Below are positions 1 through 12,200 of a stretch of 64,000 nucleotides of DNA, piece after piece. The translations under genes were made by a program, and so were the position numbers. The stretch comes from Apophysomyces variabilis (lineage: Eukaryota; Mucoromycota; Mucoromycetes; Mucorales; Mucoraceae). The first letter of the stretch is position 1. Every line of letters starts with the position of its first letter. Location of the stretch: positions 1,016,209 through 1,080,208 of the forward strand of contig MZZL01000403.1 in NCBI GenBank assembly GCA_002749535.1, given 5' to 3'. Below the pieces are notes generated by a model. The model searched no databases and was not told where the DNA came from. It saw only the letters and a program-made list of their open reading frames with translations.

Positions 1-1
1 T

Positions 2-3000
2 GACATGGTGGACCAACTACGTATTTTTGCTTCCGAAGTAAGTCGTGTATCGAAAGAAGTCGGCACCGAAGGGAAACTGGGAGGACAAGCTGTCGTACAG
101 GGTGTTGCCGGTACATGGAACGAGCTCACAAACAATGTCAACATCATGGCTGCCAATCTAACGAACCAAGTACGATCAATTGCCGAAGTCACTAAAGCAG
201 TAGCCAATGGAGACTTGTCAAAGAAGATTGAAGTTGAAAGTGGTGGAGAAATTCTTGAATTGAAAAATATAGTCAATAACATGGTGGACCAACTGCGTAT
301 CTTTGCTTCCGAGGTTACGCGTGTATCTAAGGAAGTCGGTACAGAAGGCAAACTGGGTGGTCAGGCTGTTGTTCAGGGCGTCGCCGGTACTTGGAATGAG
401 CTTACCGATAATGTCAACCAAATGGCTGCAAATTTGACAAACCAAGTGCGATCTATTGCCGAAGTCACCAAAGCTGTCGCCAATGGTGATCTGAGTAAAA
501 AGATCCATGTGGAAACTCGTGGTGAGATCCTGGATCTCAAAATTACTGTCAATAGTATGGTCGATCAATTACGTATCTTTGCATCCGAAGTAACGCGTGT
601 GGCTCGCGAGGTCGGCACGGAAGGAAAACTGGGAGGACAGGCCGTTGTAGATGGCGTTGCTGGTACCTGGAAAGATCTCACAGATAATGTGAATTTGATG
701 GCAGGCAATCTTACTACCCAAGTTCGTTCAATTGCTCTTGTGACAACGGCTGTGGCACGTGGCGATCTCTCGAGAAAGATTGTCGTGGAAGTTCAGGGCG
801 AGATTTTACAGCTAAAGTAAGCGGTAAAGTTTTCCACATTTGCATTCTAATCCGCTGTTATGCTACAGGAATACTGTTAATTCTATGGTGGACCAGCTTC
901 GTGTCTTTGCAGCCGAAGTAACTCGAGTCGCTAGAGAAGTCGGCACTGAAGGAAAACTGGGAGGACAGGCAACCATCATCGGAGTAGACGGAACTTGGAA
1001 AGATTTGACTGACAACGTCAATTTGATGGCTAGTAATCTAACCGATCAACTGCGAGCCATTGCCGCTGTCTGTAAAGCTGTTGCGCAAGGTGATCTATCC
1101 AAAAAGATTGAAGTAGAGGTGCACGGAGAAATTGCAGAATTGAAGAACACGATCAACACCATGGTGGACCAACTGAGTTCGTTTGCTTCAGAAGTGACAC
1201 GCGTTGCACGCGAGGTCGGTACTGAGGGTAGACTTGGCGTACAAGCTCAAGTTATGGATGTTGAAGGTGTCTGGCGCGAAATCACAAGCAATGTCAATAC
1301 CATGGCGTTGAATCTGACCACACAAGTCCGTGCGTTTGCTCAGATCTCTGCTGCTGCTACTGCAAATGATTTCTCGCGGTTGATTACAGTTGAAGCTTCT
1401 GGTGAAATGGATGCGCTAAAGACAAAGATCAATGCTATGGTTGGCTCACTTCGTGATGCAATTCATAAACATCGACTGGCAAGAGATGCAGCAGAATTTG
1501 CAAATCGTTCCAAGAGTGAGTTCTTGGCCAACATGAGTCACGAAATTCGTACGCCCATGAACGGCATTATCGGCATGACGTCATTGACATTGGAAACCGA
1601 GCTGACTCGTCAGCAACGAGAAAACTTGATGATCGTTTCAAGCTTGGCTAACAGCTTATTAACGATCATTGATGACATTCTGGATATCTCCAAAATCGAA
1701 GCTGGACGCATGACTATTGAATCAATTCCTTTCTCATTACGATCAGCTATCTTTAGCGTATTGAAGACTCTTGCTGTCAAAGCAAACCAGAAGAAACTAG
1801 ATCTGATTTATAACGTGGATAGTTCTATTCCGGACCAGTTGATTGGTGACCCTCTTCGTCTTCGCCAGGTGATCACTAATTTAATCGGAAATGCTGTCAA
1901 GTTTACTACCCGAGGTGAAGTTGTACTACAGACTCGTGTGCTTGAAATGGAAGGCAATTGTGTAAGACTTCAACTATGTGTTAGCGATACGGGCATTGGT
2001 ATTCAAGAGGATAAACTTCATGTTATCTTTGACACTTTCTGTCAAGCTGACGGAAGTACCACGTAAGGATTTTGTATTTTTATTAACCAAACGAGACATG
2101 ACTGACGGCTGAATCATAGACGTGAGTATGGCGGCACAGGTCTAGGATTGTCTATTTCGAAGCATCTAGTACAGCTCATGGGAGGCAATCTGTGGGTTGA
2201 ATCTATGTATGGTCGTGGCTCTCAATTTTATTTCACCATGAACCTTCAGAGATTCACTATGGAAAAGGAAGAAGTGATTGACAAAATGGTTCGATTCCAA
2301 GGCCGCCGGGTCTTATTCCTAGATAGTATGGGCGATCAGACCGGTGTGATGGAAAAAATCAGTACTTTGGGTCTTAAAGCATTCCGCGTAACTTCTGTGG
2401 AGGAAGCAACAGAGATCTCAAATGCAAATTCAAGTCGCAGCAAACATACTCCTTTCTTCGATACGGTGATTGTAGACAAAATGTCGCTAGCTGAAAAGAT
2501 CCGTGAGATAGTCCATCTGCGTTATACGCCTATCGTCCTGATTGCACCGGAGATTCACTTATTGAATATGAAGTTGTGCATTGACCTTGGAATTACGGGT
2601 TACATCAATTCACCCCTAAACCTAGCCGATCTTGCGGACGCCTTGCTCCCAGCACTAGAAAGTCATGCGGCTCTGCCAAGCGACGCCTCTAAGACAGTAC
2701 CCCTTGAAATTCTGTTGGCTGAAGATAACGTTGTCAATCAGAAGTTGGCTGTGCGTATTCTTGAAAAGTTCGGACATAATGTGAAAATTGTTCCGAACGG
2801 CAAATTAGCTGTGGAAGCCTTTGAGGCGCAAACGTTCGATTTGATCCTAATGGATGTCCAGATGCCTGTTATGGGCGGATTTGAAGCAACACAAAAGATT
2901 CGAGAAATCGAAGAAGCCTCAGGAACGGATTCCCACATTCCGATTATTGCCCTTACGGCACACGCTATGATAGGGGACCGTGAGAAGTGTCTGCAAGCCG

Positions 3001-3166
3001 GCATGGTAAGGGTTTTGGTAGACTGCACGTGAGAAAGTGACTAAATAGCCTCTAGGATGAATATGTGACCAAGCCTTTACGATTCCCCGAATTGATATCA
3101 GCCATCAAGAAGTTTGCGCCACAATCGGCCCATTTGACGGTAGTGGATAGAGCCACAAAGTCATAG
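2..3166 (+). CDS. Class III (Nik1/Os-1 type) hybrid histidine kinase, 5' partial
   Basis: A cytosolic hybrid sensor kinase of the fungal Nik1/Os-1 class, which in known fungi feeds the HOG osmostress phosphorelay and is the target of fludioxonil-type fungicides. The gene enters from the left edge in frame 2. Exons 2-816, 869-2062, 2120-3005 and 3056-3166 join in frame (introns 52, 57 and 50 nt). Six HAMP-unit starts (MVDQLR or MVGSLR) sit at 5, 281, 557, 885, 1161 and 1437, with an exact 276-nt period once the intron is removed. The H-box ([11 protein letters not shown]) is near 1533, the N-box ([15 protein letters not shown]) near 1850 and the G-box (DTGIGI) near 1987. The C-terminal receiver domain has its phospho-acceptor Asp at 2853-2855 (LMDVQMP). 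The upstream HAMP units and start codon lie outside the window. Class assignment is firm; the pathway role is inferred from the family. Confidence 0.95.
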
Positions 3167-4802
3167 GGCAATTTTCCCTTGTTCCCTATTACTATGTCTT
3201 GCTGTTTTTGGGCAGCTTGGTCTGGTACCAAGTGTTATTGTGATTTCCTTTTCTTTTCTGTTTTGTATCTTCGCATTTTTTTACCTCTCTATCTATCATC
3301 TATTTTTGTTTGCACGGAGCGTTCAGTCGAACGTGAATACAATATCCTTTTCTTCCCTTTAGTTTATTGATATCCAACCGTTGTTATGGCAATGATGCGG
3401 TGTTGGAATCGGTCATTCAAAGTGAGAAGTGGTGAAAAAAGAAGTCCAATAGTAAATAGCTTGCAAGGAGACCAGTTATTCTGCGGCTTCAATGTGAAAT
3501 GAAGTGGTCTAAGCAAAGGTTAATTTGCAATGTTATTGTAACGCAATAGATGTGGGTAGCAAGCCAAAACAAAGTTTAAACTTTCCAAACATGACGATAT
3601 AAGTGTTTGACAGGTTGCCTCATATGAAAATCTCCCCTGGTCTTTTTTACTATTGAAGGAAATAATAGTATAAGTGAAGGACGAACCCAGAATTAGGAAT
3701 GCGGCGTCCAATTTATTTGCATTGCATTAAAGAAGCTCACAGCATCGTGCAGAGAGCGGAAATGGATTTGTCATGAACGCCACAGAAGAAAAAGCAACAC
3801 GCACAGAACACACATCGGATTACTGTCTAAATAAGGAAAAGTCAAATATAGGTTACATAGACAATACTCATAAACAAAACGCACCGGCAAACATCAGGGT
3901 GATCTGGTAAACAAAAAATGAAAACAAAAATATCTCGCATCATCTTGTGCAAACAATAAGCAGTAGAACTCTTTTAACTTTTGTCTATGGTTCATATAGC
4001 CCCTTCACTATTGATAGGCTCATATGTACACATACGTAATGATAATGCAAAATAAGCGCGCGGAACGCGGGGAGGACACGGAGCGTACGGAGGATACGGA
4101 GGTGAGGAACACCAAAAGACAGTGTGGACAATGACGTTAAAGGGAAAAAATTTTTTTACTGTGGCGAAAGAAACTTTCTTTAATAAGTGTCTCGTTACCA
4201 AAAAGGAAAATAATAGACAGGTTGGCTCCGATCTTGTCACACTGCAACCCAGAAAGCGCACGCCAAGAGATCGAAATATAAACTAAACTTTCAGAGAGAA
4301 GAAGCTTTCATTTCTCTCTCGGTGATCTATAGCCGGTCTGATTATAATCATATGATTTTCTAATATGTATAGCCCTGCATTAAACTTGCTGCAATACATA
4401 CAAAGATATGCGGAAAGAAGAGAAGGGGGTGTATTTAAAGCCGGTCAGACATCCAAGACAGGAAATCCCCATTGAGCGGGTTGAACTTTCTTTGTGTGAC
4501 GCATACGCCACAACCCTTTGGGATCAAAAAGCAACTATACCAAATAAGGGAATTGGGTATTTATAAACAAAAAAGGCCACTAACCAGCTGATTAAAATGA
4601 TCGTGGATGTAATTACGAATAAGGACGTTGCGGGTCAATCGGATAGTCCCCTTCTGCGTCGCCAAACCCATTTTTGGGTTCAGCAGATAATGGCTCGGTC
4701 GTAGTAGAAAAAAAATTCTATAAAAGCTTAATTGAACACCTCTCGAAAGTCCAAAGCACCCTTACACACATCTCTTCATCTTTTTTTCTTCTTCCTCCCC
4801 TT
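3167..4802. other. Intergenic region, no supportable gene
   Basis: A T-rich 3' UTR-like stretch follows the kinase stop. After it come only short frames on both strands with no recognisable motif or convincing splice pattern. The last 100 bases hold a TATA box and a CT-rich leader belonging to the next gene. Confidence 0.6.
4719..4725 (+). promoter_or_regulatory. TATA box
   Basis: TATAAAA lies 78 nt before the ATG at 4803. Between them is a CT-rich leader typical of a fungal transcription start region. It supports choosing 4803 rather than the in-frame start at 4674, which would lie upstream of the TATA box. Confidence 0.55.
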
Positions 4803-5750
4803 ATGGGCGATTCTGATTTCTCAAACAAACATCAAGAATTACCTGTTACCACTAGTACAATTGCTACAACCAGTTCAACGCCTGCTACTATGTCTACATC
4901 TGTTTTTGATTATCGCAACCAACCTTATACCAACTCATGGGGTCCATATCCAAATCGATGGTGCTTTGTTACCACGGCTCCAGTACCATCGATGCCATTG
5001 ATCCCCCCTCCATTGCAAGGAAATATACCCCGTCCTATGGTTCTTCAACCATTCTATGGTCCTCGTTATCCTTATTATGCTGAAACCGAACAATATCCTT
5101 ATCCTTACCACCATCATCGACCACCAGTGATGCGACCTGCTGTCAACGAAATGGGTCAGTTTTCAATGACAGATCAATTTCCTCTTTCTATGCAAAGTCC
5201 TACCGAATACCCCTGGCCAATGGTGATGCCGATGCGACCTCCACCTCCTGCTACTGACTCAGTCATTTCCGCGGGAATCACGGTACACTCTTCTTCTGGG
5301 CAACAGCAAGAACAGAAACCTCCTGTGAATTCTGGATTTTCCTCACCTACGTCGCCTGGCAGCGTGACATCACGTAAGGGGGGTCAGCCTAAACGCCGAC
5401 GTTCCCTCGAGGGATTGGAGACAGAGTTGGCGTTTCTACGAGATGAAAGCGCTACAATTGGGATTATGTTGCATTCTCTCAGAAATGCATTTCAGGCCAA
5501 TGCACCGATGATGTGCAAGTCCAAGAAAGTCGTCACGTCTCACAAGGCAGACGTTGACCGCGAGATGCGAACGGCCTATGACGACCTGATGCTGCAAGTC
5601 AAACAATTGGAAAAGAAGGTTGAAAAATTGGAGAGCAAAATCAAGGATATTTGTGAGCAAGTCGCTGAAGGCAAAAAGGAACAGCAAGAAGAAGCAGAGG
5701 AAGAAGCCGCACGAGCCAAACGTCGTCGAGTGTCCACCTCTGATAACTGA
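4803..5750 (+). CDS. Hypothetical Pro/Tyr-rich protein with C-terminal coiled coil and basic nuclear-type motifs
   Basis: Single-exon gene of 315 residues that I do not recognise. The N-terminal half is low complexity, rich in Pro, Tyr, Ser and Thr. A basic patch (QPKRRRSLEG, about residue 198) opens a conserved-looking helical segment (LETELAFLRDESATIGIML). A heptad-rich coiled coil follows (KQLEKKVEKLESKIKDI), then a Glu-rich stretch and a second basic patch (AKRRRV) just before the stop. The two basic clusters could be nuclear localisation signals, so a DNA- or chromatin-associated role is possible but only a guess. The start is chosen because a TATA box and CT-rich leader lie directly upstream. 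Frames on the opposite strand over 5436-5928 are shadows of the acidic coiled coil. Confidence 0.75.
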   Translation: MGDSDFSNKHQELPVTTSTIATTSSTPATMSTSVFDYRNQPYTNSWGPYPNRWCFVTTAPVPSMPLIPPPLQGNIPRPMVLQPFYGPRYPYYAETEQYPYPYHHHRPPVMRPAVNEMGQFSMTDQFPLSMQSPTEYPWPMVMPMRPPPPATDSVISAGITVHSSSGQQQEQKPPVNSGFSSPTSPGSVTSRKGGQPKRRRSLEGLETELAFLRDESATIGIMLHSLRNAFQANAPMMCKSKKVVTSHKADVDREMRTAYDDLMLQVKQLEKKVEKLESKIKDICEQVAEGKKEQQEEAEEEAARAKRRRVSTSDN

Positions 5751-6759
5751 AAAACCATCCAGCAAACAAACCACCCACAAAAAAAAATTTCATTTTATTT
5801 TTCTTTTTCTCTTTTAACATGAACAATAAGACGGCATGAAGACAAACAAGGTAAGAAAGGGCAATGACAAAGAGAGAGTGGGGCAAGTGATTGACTCTGG
5901 ACCTGTTTTCTATAGATTGAGAAATCAAAAGGCTTTTTCCTATATATTATGGTTTCATTTACACCTTCCTCTCTTTTCTCTTTTCTCTCATTTCTCTATC
6001 TTTTTGGTGCGCGCGCTATCTCTCGGTGTCCCTGTCTCTCTCTTTCTTTTATGCTATGAGGTTCGCAACAAGGACAATGGAACAAGGATGAATATGCTTC
6101 TTCTTCTTTTTTCTTTTCATGCTTTGACGGCATATCGCTATGGTTTCCTCCAATCACACAGAATCTACATCTTTTTCATCCCCTTTCTTTTAGCTGTATT
6201 TCTAGTACTCCCGTCATCCCTGTATTATACATTATTTCTTTCTATGCATTTATCTTTTATTTCCGTTTCATATCTCAAAATGATCCCGGTAGATCAACCA
6301 AAAACTCCATGTTTCTATCTCTTCTTTCTTCATCTTTTATTTTCTTTTCGTATATAGTTTTCATTTTTTTTATTTTCTATGACGGAAATATCGAAATCAA
6401 AAATATATAATTTTTTTTCCGTGTTTGAACAAAAAATCACCATTATTTTTGAATAGTCCAAAGATTTGCTCTTAAAAGTCGATGATGTAGAGTAAGGGTA
6501 TTTTGCACGTGAATATTTTCTTGGGCGGGCCGGACCACGGGTGAACAAGGTCCCATGCAGCTTTCGAATTATAATAGTGTATATACAAGGCATCGAGGAG
6601 AACCGGAACAGACCGCGAAAACAAAGGAAAAAAAAACTGCGCGCCAAAAAGTAACTCCTCCTTTTTGACCTTCTCCACAGAAAGAAAACAAACCCCCCCA
6701 CTCTCTCCCCGAATATCTTTGGGCATAACCCCTCTCTTTTTTTTCTGTTTCCTTCAATA
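5751..6759. other. Intergenic region: CT-rich transcribed-like sequence
   Basis: Long pyrimidine-rich runs on the + strand, consistent with the 3' UTR of the upstream gene and the leader of SDH1. Small open frames here are hydrophobic translations of CT-rich sequence without motifs. I see no gene. Confidence 0.5.
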
Positions 6760-9214
6760 ATGTTGAAGTTCCTGCAATCTGCGTCGCCCGCGGCTGTAAA
6801 TATTGATTGACGTGTTTCTTTGACCCGCTCCCTGGACTAACTTTTGTTTACTTCTTTTCTCTTATTCACACTGCTCTACTTGTGTTTCGTGTCGTTTCTC
6901 TTTCCCATTACCAGTCGCGCGCCGTGTCTCGTACGTGTATATCTTTTCGGTCTATACCTTTGTCCACGTTTGAATGCAATGGTTTTAACGTTGACTTGGT
7001 TTTTCATTTAGGTTCAACTGCACGTTTGGCTGTCCGTGGTCTTCACCACTCAAAGCCTGCCATGCAAGTCATGGCAACCAACCCTCTTCGCGCAAAGGAA
7101 GCTACGGTAAAACAGCTCCAATTTATTTTGCTTGGTTGGCTAAGCGCGGCTTTTCTATTTAATTCATCTATCCAGGGTCCCATTGCTAGCAAATACCCCA
7201 TCATTGACCACGAATACGACGCGGTCGTTGTTGGTGCTGGTGGTGCTGGTCTTCGTGCTGCTTTCGGTCTTGCTGAAGCCGGTTTCAACACGGCCTGTAT
7301 CACAAAACTTTTCCCTACTCGTTCTCACACTGTCGCTGCCCAGGTAAAGGAAAAAAGAAAAGGCAGAAATCGGGGAGAAAAACGCAATTGAATGGATTGA
7401 TTAATCTATGTATGTTTTTATTATGTAGGGTGGTATCAATGCTGCTCTTGGTAACATGACTGAAGATGACTGGAGATGGCATATGTACGATACCGTTAAG
7501 GGTTCTGACTGGCTTGGTGACCAAGACGCTATTCATTACATGTGTCGTGAAGCCCCTCACACCGTTGTTGAACTTGAAAACTATGGTGTACCTTTCTCCA
7601 GAACTGCTGAAGGAAAGATCTACCAGCGTGCTTTCGGTGGTCAGAGCTTGAAGTATGGCAAGGGTAAGTTCTCCTTTTTCTTTTTTCGTCTTTCCAGGAA
7701 CTTGACATTATCCGAAACGAGATGGGTCATTCACTTTGGTTTGATCTAATAGGTGGTCAGGCCTATCGTTGTGCTGCTGTTGCTGATCGTACTGGTCACG
7801 CTATCCTGCATACGCTTTATGGTCAGTCTCTCCGCCATAACACCAACTACTTCATTGAGTACTTTGCTCTTGACTTGATCATGGAGGATGGCGAGTGCAA
7901 AGGTGTTATTGCCCTGAACATGGAAGACGGTACCATTCACCGTTTCAGATCGCATAAGACCGTGTTGGCCACCGGTGGCTATGGTCGTGCCTACTTCTCT
8001 TGTACCTCTGCCCACACCTGTACTGGTGACGGTAATGCCATGGTTGCCCGTGCCGGTCTTCCTTTGCAGGATCTCGAGTTCGTCCAGTTCCATCCTACTG
8101 GTATCTATGGTGCCGGTTGTCTGATCACCGAAGGTTCCCGCGGTGAGGGTGGTATCTTGATTAACTCGGAAGGTGAACGTTTCATGGAACGTTATGCTCC
8201 TACTGCTAAGGATTTGGCTTCTCGTGATGTCGTTTCTCGTGCAATGACTCTTGAAATCAAGGCTGGCCGTGGTGTTGGTGAAGAGAAGGATCACATCTTT
8301 TTGCAGCTCCACCACTTGCCTCCTGAGGTTCTCCACGAGCGTCTCCCCGGTATCTCTGAGACCGCCGCTATTTTCGCTGGTGTGGATGTCACCAAAGAGC
8401 CCATTCCTGTCCTTCCTACCGTCCACTACAACATGGGTGGTATTCCTACTCGCTACACCGGTGAAGTTTTGGATATCGATGAGAATGGCAACGACAAGGT
8501 TGTTCCTGGTTTGTACGCCGCTGGTGAAGCTGCCTGTGTCTCTGTTCACGGTGCCAACCGTCTGGGTGCTAACTCCCTTCTGGACATTGTCGTCTTTGGT
8601 CGTGCTGTGGCTCACCACATTGCCGAGACCTTGGAGCCCGGTACTCCCTTGAAGCCTTTTGCTGCTAACGCTGGTGAAAAGACCATTGCCAACCTGGACA
8701 AGCTTAGAAACGCAGATGGTATCAAGAAGACTGCTGAAATTCGTTTGAACATGCAAAAGGTCATGCAGGCTGATGCTGCTGTGTTCAGAACGCAAGAGAC
8801 CTTGGATCAAGGCAAGCAGTTGTCCTGTTATTGAGTTTCCATATGTTTACGCTGTATATGTTCGTTAATTTAGGTTGCGAAAAGATTGACAAGGTCTGGC
8901 AATCCTTCAAGGATGTCAAGGTTTCCGACCGTGGCATGATCTGGAACACCGATTTGGTTGAAACTCTCGAGTTGCAGAACTTGTTGACTTGTGCATCGCA
9001 GACCATGCACGCTGCTGCTGTTCGTACCGAATCCCGTGGTGCTCACGCCCGTGATGATTATAAGGAACGTGATGACGAGAAGTGGATGAAGCACACTCTT
9101 TCATGGCAGGATCAGCAAACTGGTGAAGTCAAATTGCAGTACCGTGGTGTGACAGACACTACTTTGGACGAAGCCGAGTGCAAGCCTGTGCCTCCATTTG
9201 CCCGTGTGTACTAA
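6760..9214 (+). CDS. SDH1: Succinate dehydrogenase flavoprotein subunit, mitochondrial
   Basis: Catalytic FAD subunit of complex II in the mitochondrial matrix; oxidises succinate to fumarate. Seven exons: 6760-6795, 6915-6930, 7012-7106, 7176-7343, 7429-7663, 7753-8811 and 8874-9214, giving 649 residues. The second exon is only 16 nt, and including it is the only way I found to join the [12 protein letters not shown] start to the [12 protein letters not shown] presequence in frame. Seen motifs: dinucleotide fold ([13 protein letters not shown]), the SHT segment with the flavin-linking His just before intron 4, the substrate-site [15 protein letters not shown] and [10 protein letters not shown]. 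The last intron (8812-8873) starts GCAAGC, a GC-AG intron. Intron 3 (7107-7175) is 69 nt, stop-free and in frame. The first exon encodes a mitochondrial targeting peptide. A long antisense open frame (7746-8810) is a codon-bias shadow. Confidence 0.97.
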
Positions 9215-12200
9215 AGAATGTATTGTTATGTTAACAGTGCATACCTAGCACAAAAATCGAAAAACAATAAATGAATAACCAATGCCTTTTTTTTTTCGTA
9301 AGCGTGAGCCCTTTCCCAGGACATGAGGAAGCTTCTGATCCTGCACATCAGCCATAGGACTGAGGTGATTCAGTACGATACTTTTGATTCCTGCTTGTTT
9401 AGTACCACAACTGCATCAAGCTTGATTGCTCTAGATGTCTTTGGGGTTCTTCATTACGACGCAACTTTTGATGCTTAAACGCTCGTGATCGTGCAGCAAC
9501 AGGTTTAAACTCAGTAACGGATTGAAAAAGGGACGGAAGCCGAATGCAATGCATAATGCTATTCAATATGGCTAAACCAATAAAAAATGATCTATCTAAA
9601 AATACGAACAGAAAAAAGAAAATGATCGCCTTTTTCACATGCAACAGCAAATGTTAAAACACATCTTATCTAATAGACAACAGACTGCATATCTCCTTCG
9701 GTACGCGCCAAAAGAGGTGTCTTAGCACTAGGCATGCAGAATGATAGAAGTGAAAGTTGTCATCGTGAAACTCTGCGGTACGCTAGCAGTAATGAATGCA
9801 GAGAGAAATGTCGTAGAAAATTCGCTATCGGACTGCTGCCATCCGTTGATGTGAATACGAAAGCTCTCCGTATTAAGGCGCCATTAAGCTATTGCACTTG
9901 AAGATACGAGCATTGTCACTGTCAGTTTACTCTTTTGTTTGGGACACAGAAATAAATGGCCCTTCTTAATATATGATAAGAAGAATGTGATGTCTGCTTA
10001 TTATATTGAACATATTTTCTCACCTTCACACTATTTAGAAAAGGCAACATAGATTTATTTCTTTACAATGTATTAAGAAAAGCATTTATTGGGTTTTGAG
10101 TTCAGCAGGATTCATGTGGTAGATAACTGAAGATACAATCACATGAACTAGAGTCTGTGCATTTAAAGCTCGGAGACTCTATAAATTTGAGTGTCAAAGG
10201 GCTTTTTAATACGAATACTTTCTATTGCTTGGTTAGATATAGCGGAGATATGAAGAGGCACACTGTGTTATTCCCCTATTTGGATCGAAAGTGGTTTCCC
10301 CTTTTTCTGGATCCGTTCATGTCACACACAAACCATCGTGATACGACTGCCAAACATTCAGGCTCAGTTTCGGAATCGAAGCAACCCGAGCCGTAATGCA
10401 TTTTTCTGGCTGGTTTTTCTATGGCCAATAGAAAGCGAGCTACCTATTATTATCTTCACATGGCCTGTTATCGTTAGTAATATGTACTGCACTAGCTCGC
10501 ACCTTCTTAACTTAATCCTGTCAAAATAAGGACGTTACCAGAATGGTTATCTGGAGCTACTCCGGAACCTCCGATGACAACCTGTCAACTAAGCCAAAGT
10601 TCCTAGATGTAACTGCAATCTCACTTGGCCACATCCACGCACTATTATACCAAAAATAAGCATTATACAGTATCTCCCAAAAACAATTTCGCAAACTACG
10701 AAAATCGAAGTCGCAGGCCTTTGGAATTGAAATTTATATATGCATCTGGCATTCACTTGGCGGGGAGATGGATAGGGCGTTGTCAGTTTTATGACAGGTA
10801 TGTAAAAGTGGTCAATTCGAACTCTTATAGCACGACAATTAATGTAATTTGTGAGCGTCAAGCCCAGTTTCCAAAATGCGCCAAGTGAATTTGCTAGATG
10901 CGACTTTAATTTTGGAAATCAAGTACAACTAACACGGTAAACCAAAGTCAATCTTTTTTATACAACATCCTATATAGCCATATTCAAAAAATAACTCAAA
11001 TAAGTACTATGGAAAGTTTTAAGCTATCTTGCTCTTAGGCATCATTGCCTCATCATACTTTAGACAGAAATTGACGGCTCTTTTTCGGCGGAACAAACGA
11101 AGTTATCCTGCTTAAACTGGCCTTACTTAGATTACCGCAAACATTTTCTACCAAGCGTTACGCAATGCATCAAGCCCAAAGTATTCCAAAAGTCCAAAAG
11201 AACATCACTGGGTACAAGGTACGTGGAGGCTAAGATCAGATGTTTTTCAAACTTGTCAATATAGCGCCTTATTATGGCAGACTAATTGTTATGGTACAAT
11301 ACAAATCTTGCACATATTTTATATTGATGAATCAACTGATGGATGATGTCGAGCTTGAAATGGTATGATGAAGTAAATAGGACTTTCATTCTTACATTGC
11401 ACAAATGCACGCGGAAATGTGATGGTGACACACACCATTGCTGAGTGAATAAAGACGATTGCTTCCTTTGATATGGCAAGCGTTGTTGTAGCTTACTGAC
11501 GCTGTGTATACAGCACTTATAGACGAGGGCCAACTGCTAACCCTGACATATTCATAAGAGAATAACTATTGCCATTAGTACCATGGTACTTTTGTATCTC
11601 ATGCTGGTCACGGATATGTCACCAAGAGAATACGTACAGTACAGTAATACAGTACAGCGTCCAAGAATATACAGTCTCCGTTAGATTCTTTATCAATGTC
11701 GGGCAGTACGACCGATATGTCAGAATCTCTGTGATACAGGCTCCGTTCCCGCAGACCTTCCATTTTGGAGACTTGTACCGTCTCTATTATCTTGGATCGC
11801 GGTCTTTGCCATTCAGAGGATGAGTACAAACTTAGACGGCCCGAAAAAAAGCCGTTCCTGTACTATCTGGGCTGATAACGGTACTGACCAAGACCGCGGC
11901 ATGGAGTTAAGTAAACTGTTATCCATTAAAAATTTGTGGAAGAAAGAGTAATTATCTGTGCAAAAAGTATTCGTAAAAGAGATTAGAGGAATAACCATTG
12001 AACAATTAGTGGAGAGAAGATTTAGTGAGGTAGGTTCTGCGTTGCCGAAGGAATCAAACAATAGCAGTGATAGAGCATGACCCAGATGGTCCTGAGCTGG
12101 AAACAACTCAAGTAACTCTTGAATACCTGTCGCTCTTGTTATTATCATTGAGGAACTTAAAATGGAAAAAGATCAGGACAACATTATATCTGTTACCCAA

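Noticed and set aside
218..568. 116-codon antisense frame in the HAMP repeats
   Set aside because: Shadow of the repeated coding sequence of the histidine kinase.
7746..8810. 354-codon antisense open frame across SDH1
   Set aside because: It mirrors a highly codon-biased exon; the + strand carries unmistakable SDH1 motifs, and the antisense translation has none.
11813..12148. 111-codon minus-strand frame in the gene-poor region
   Set aside because: No motif, no promoter and no splice continuity.
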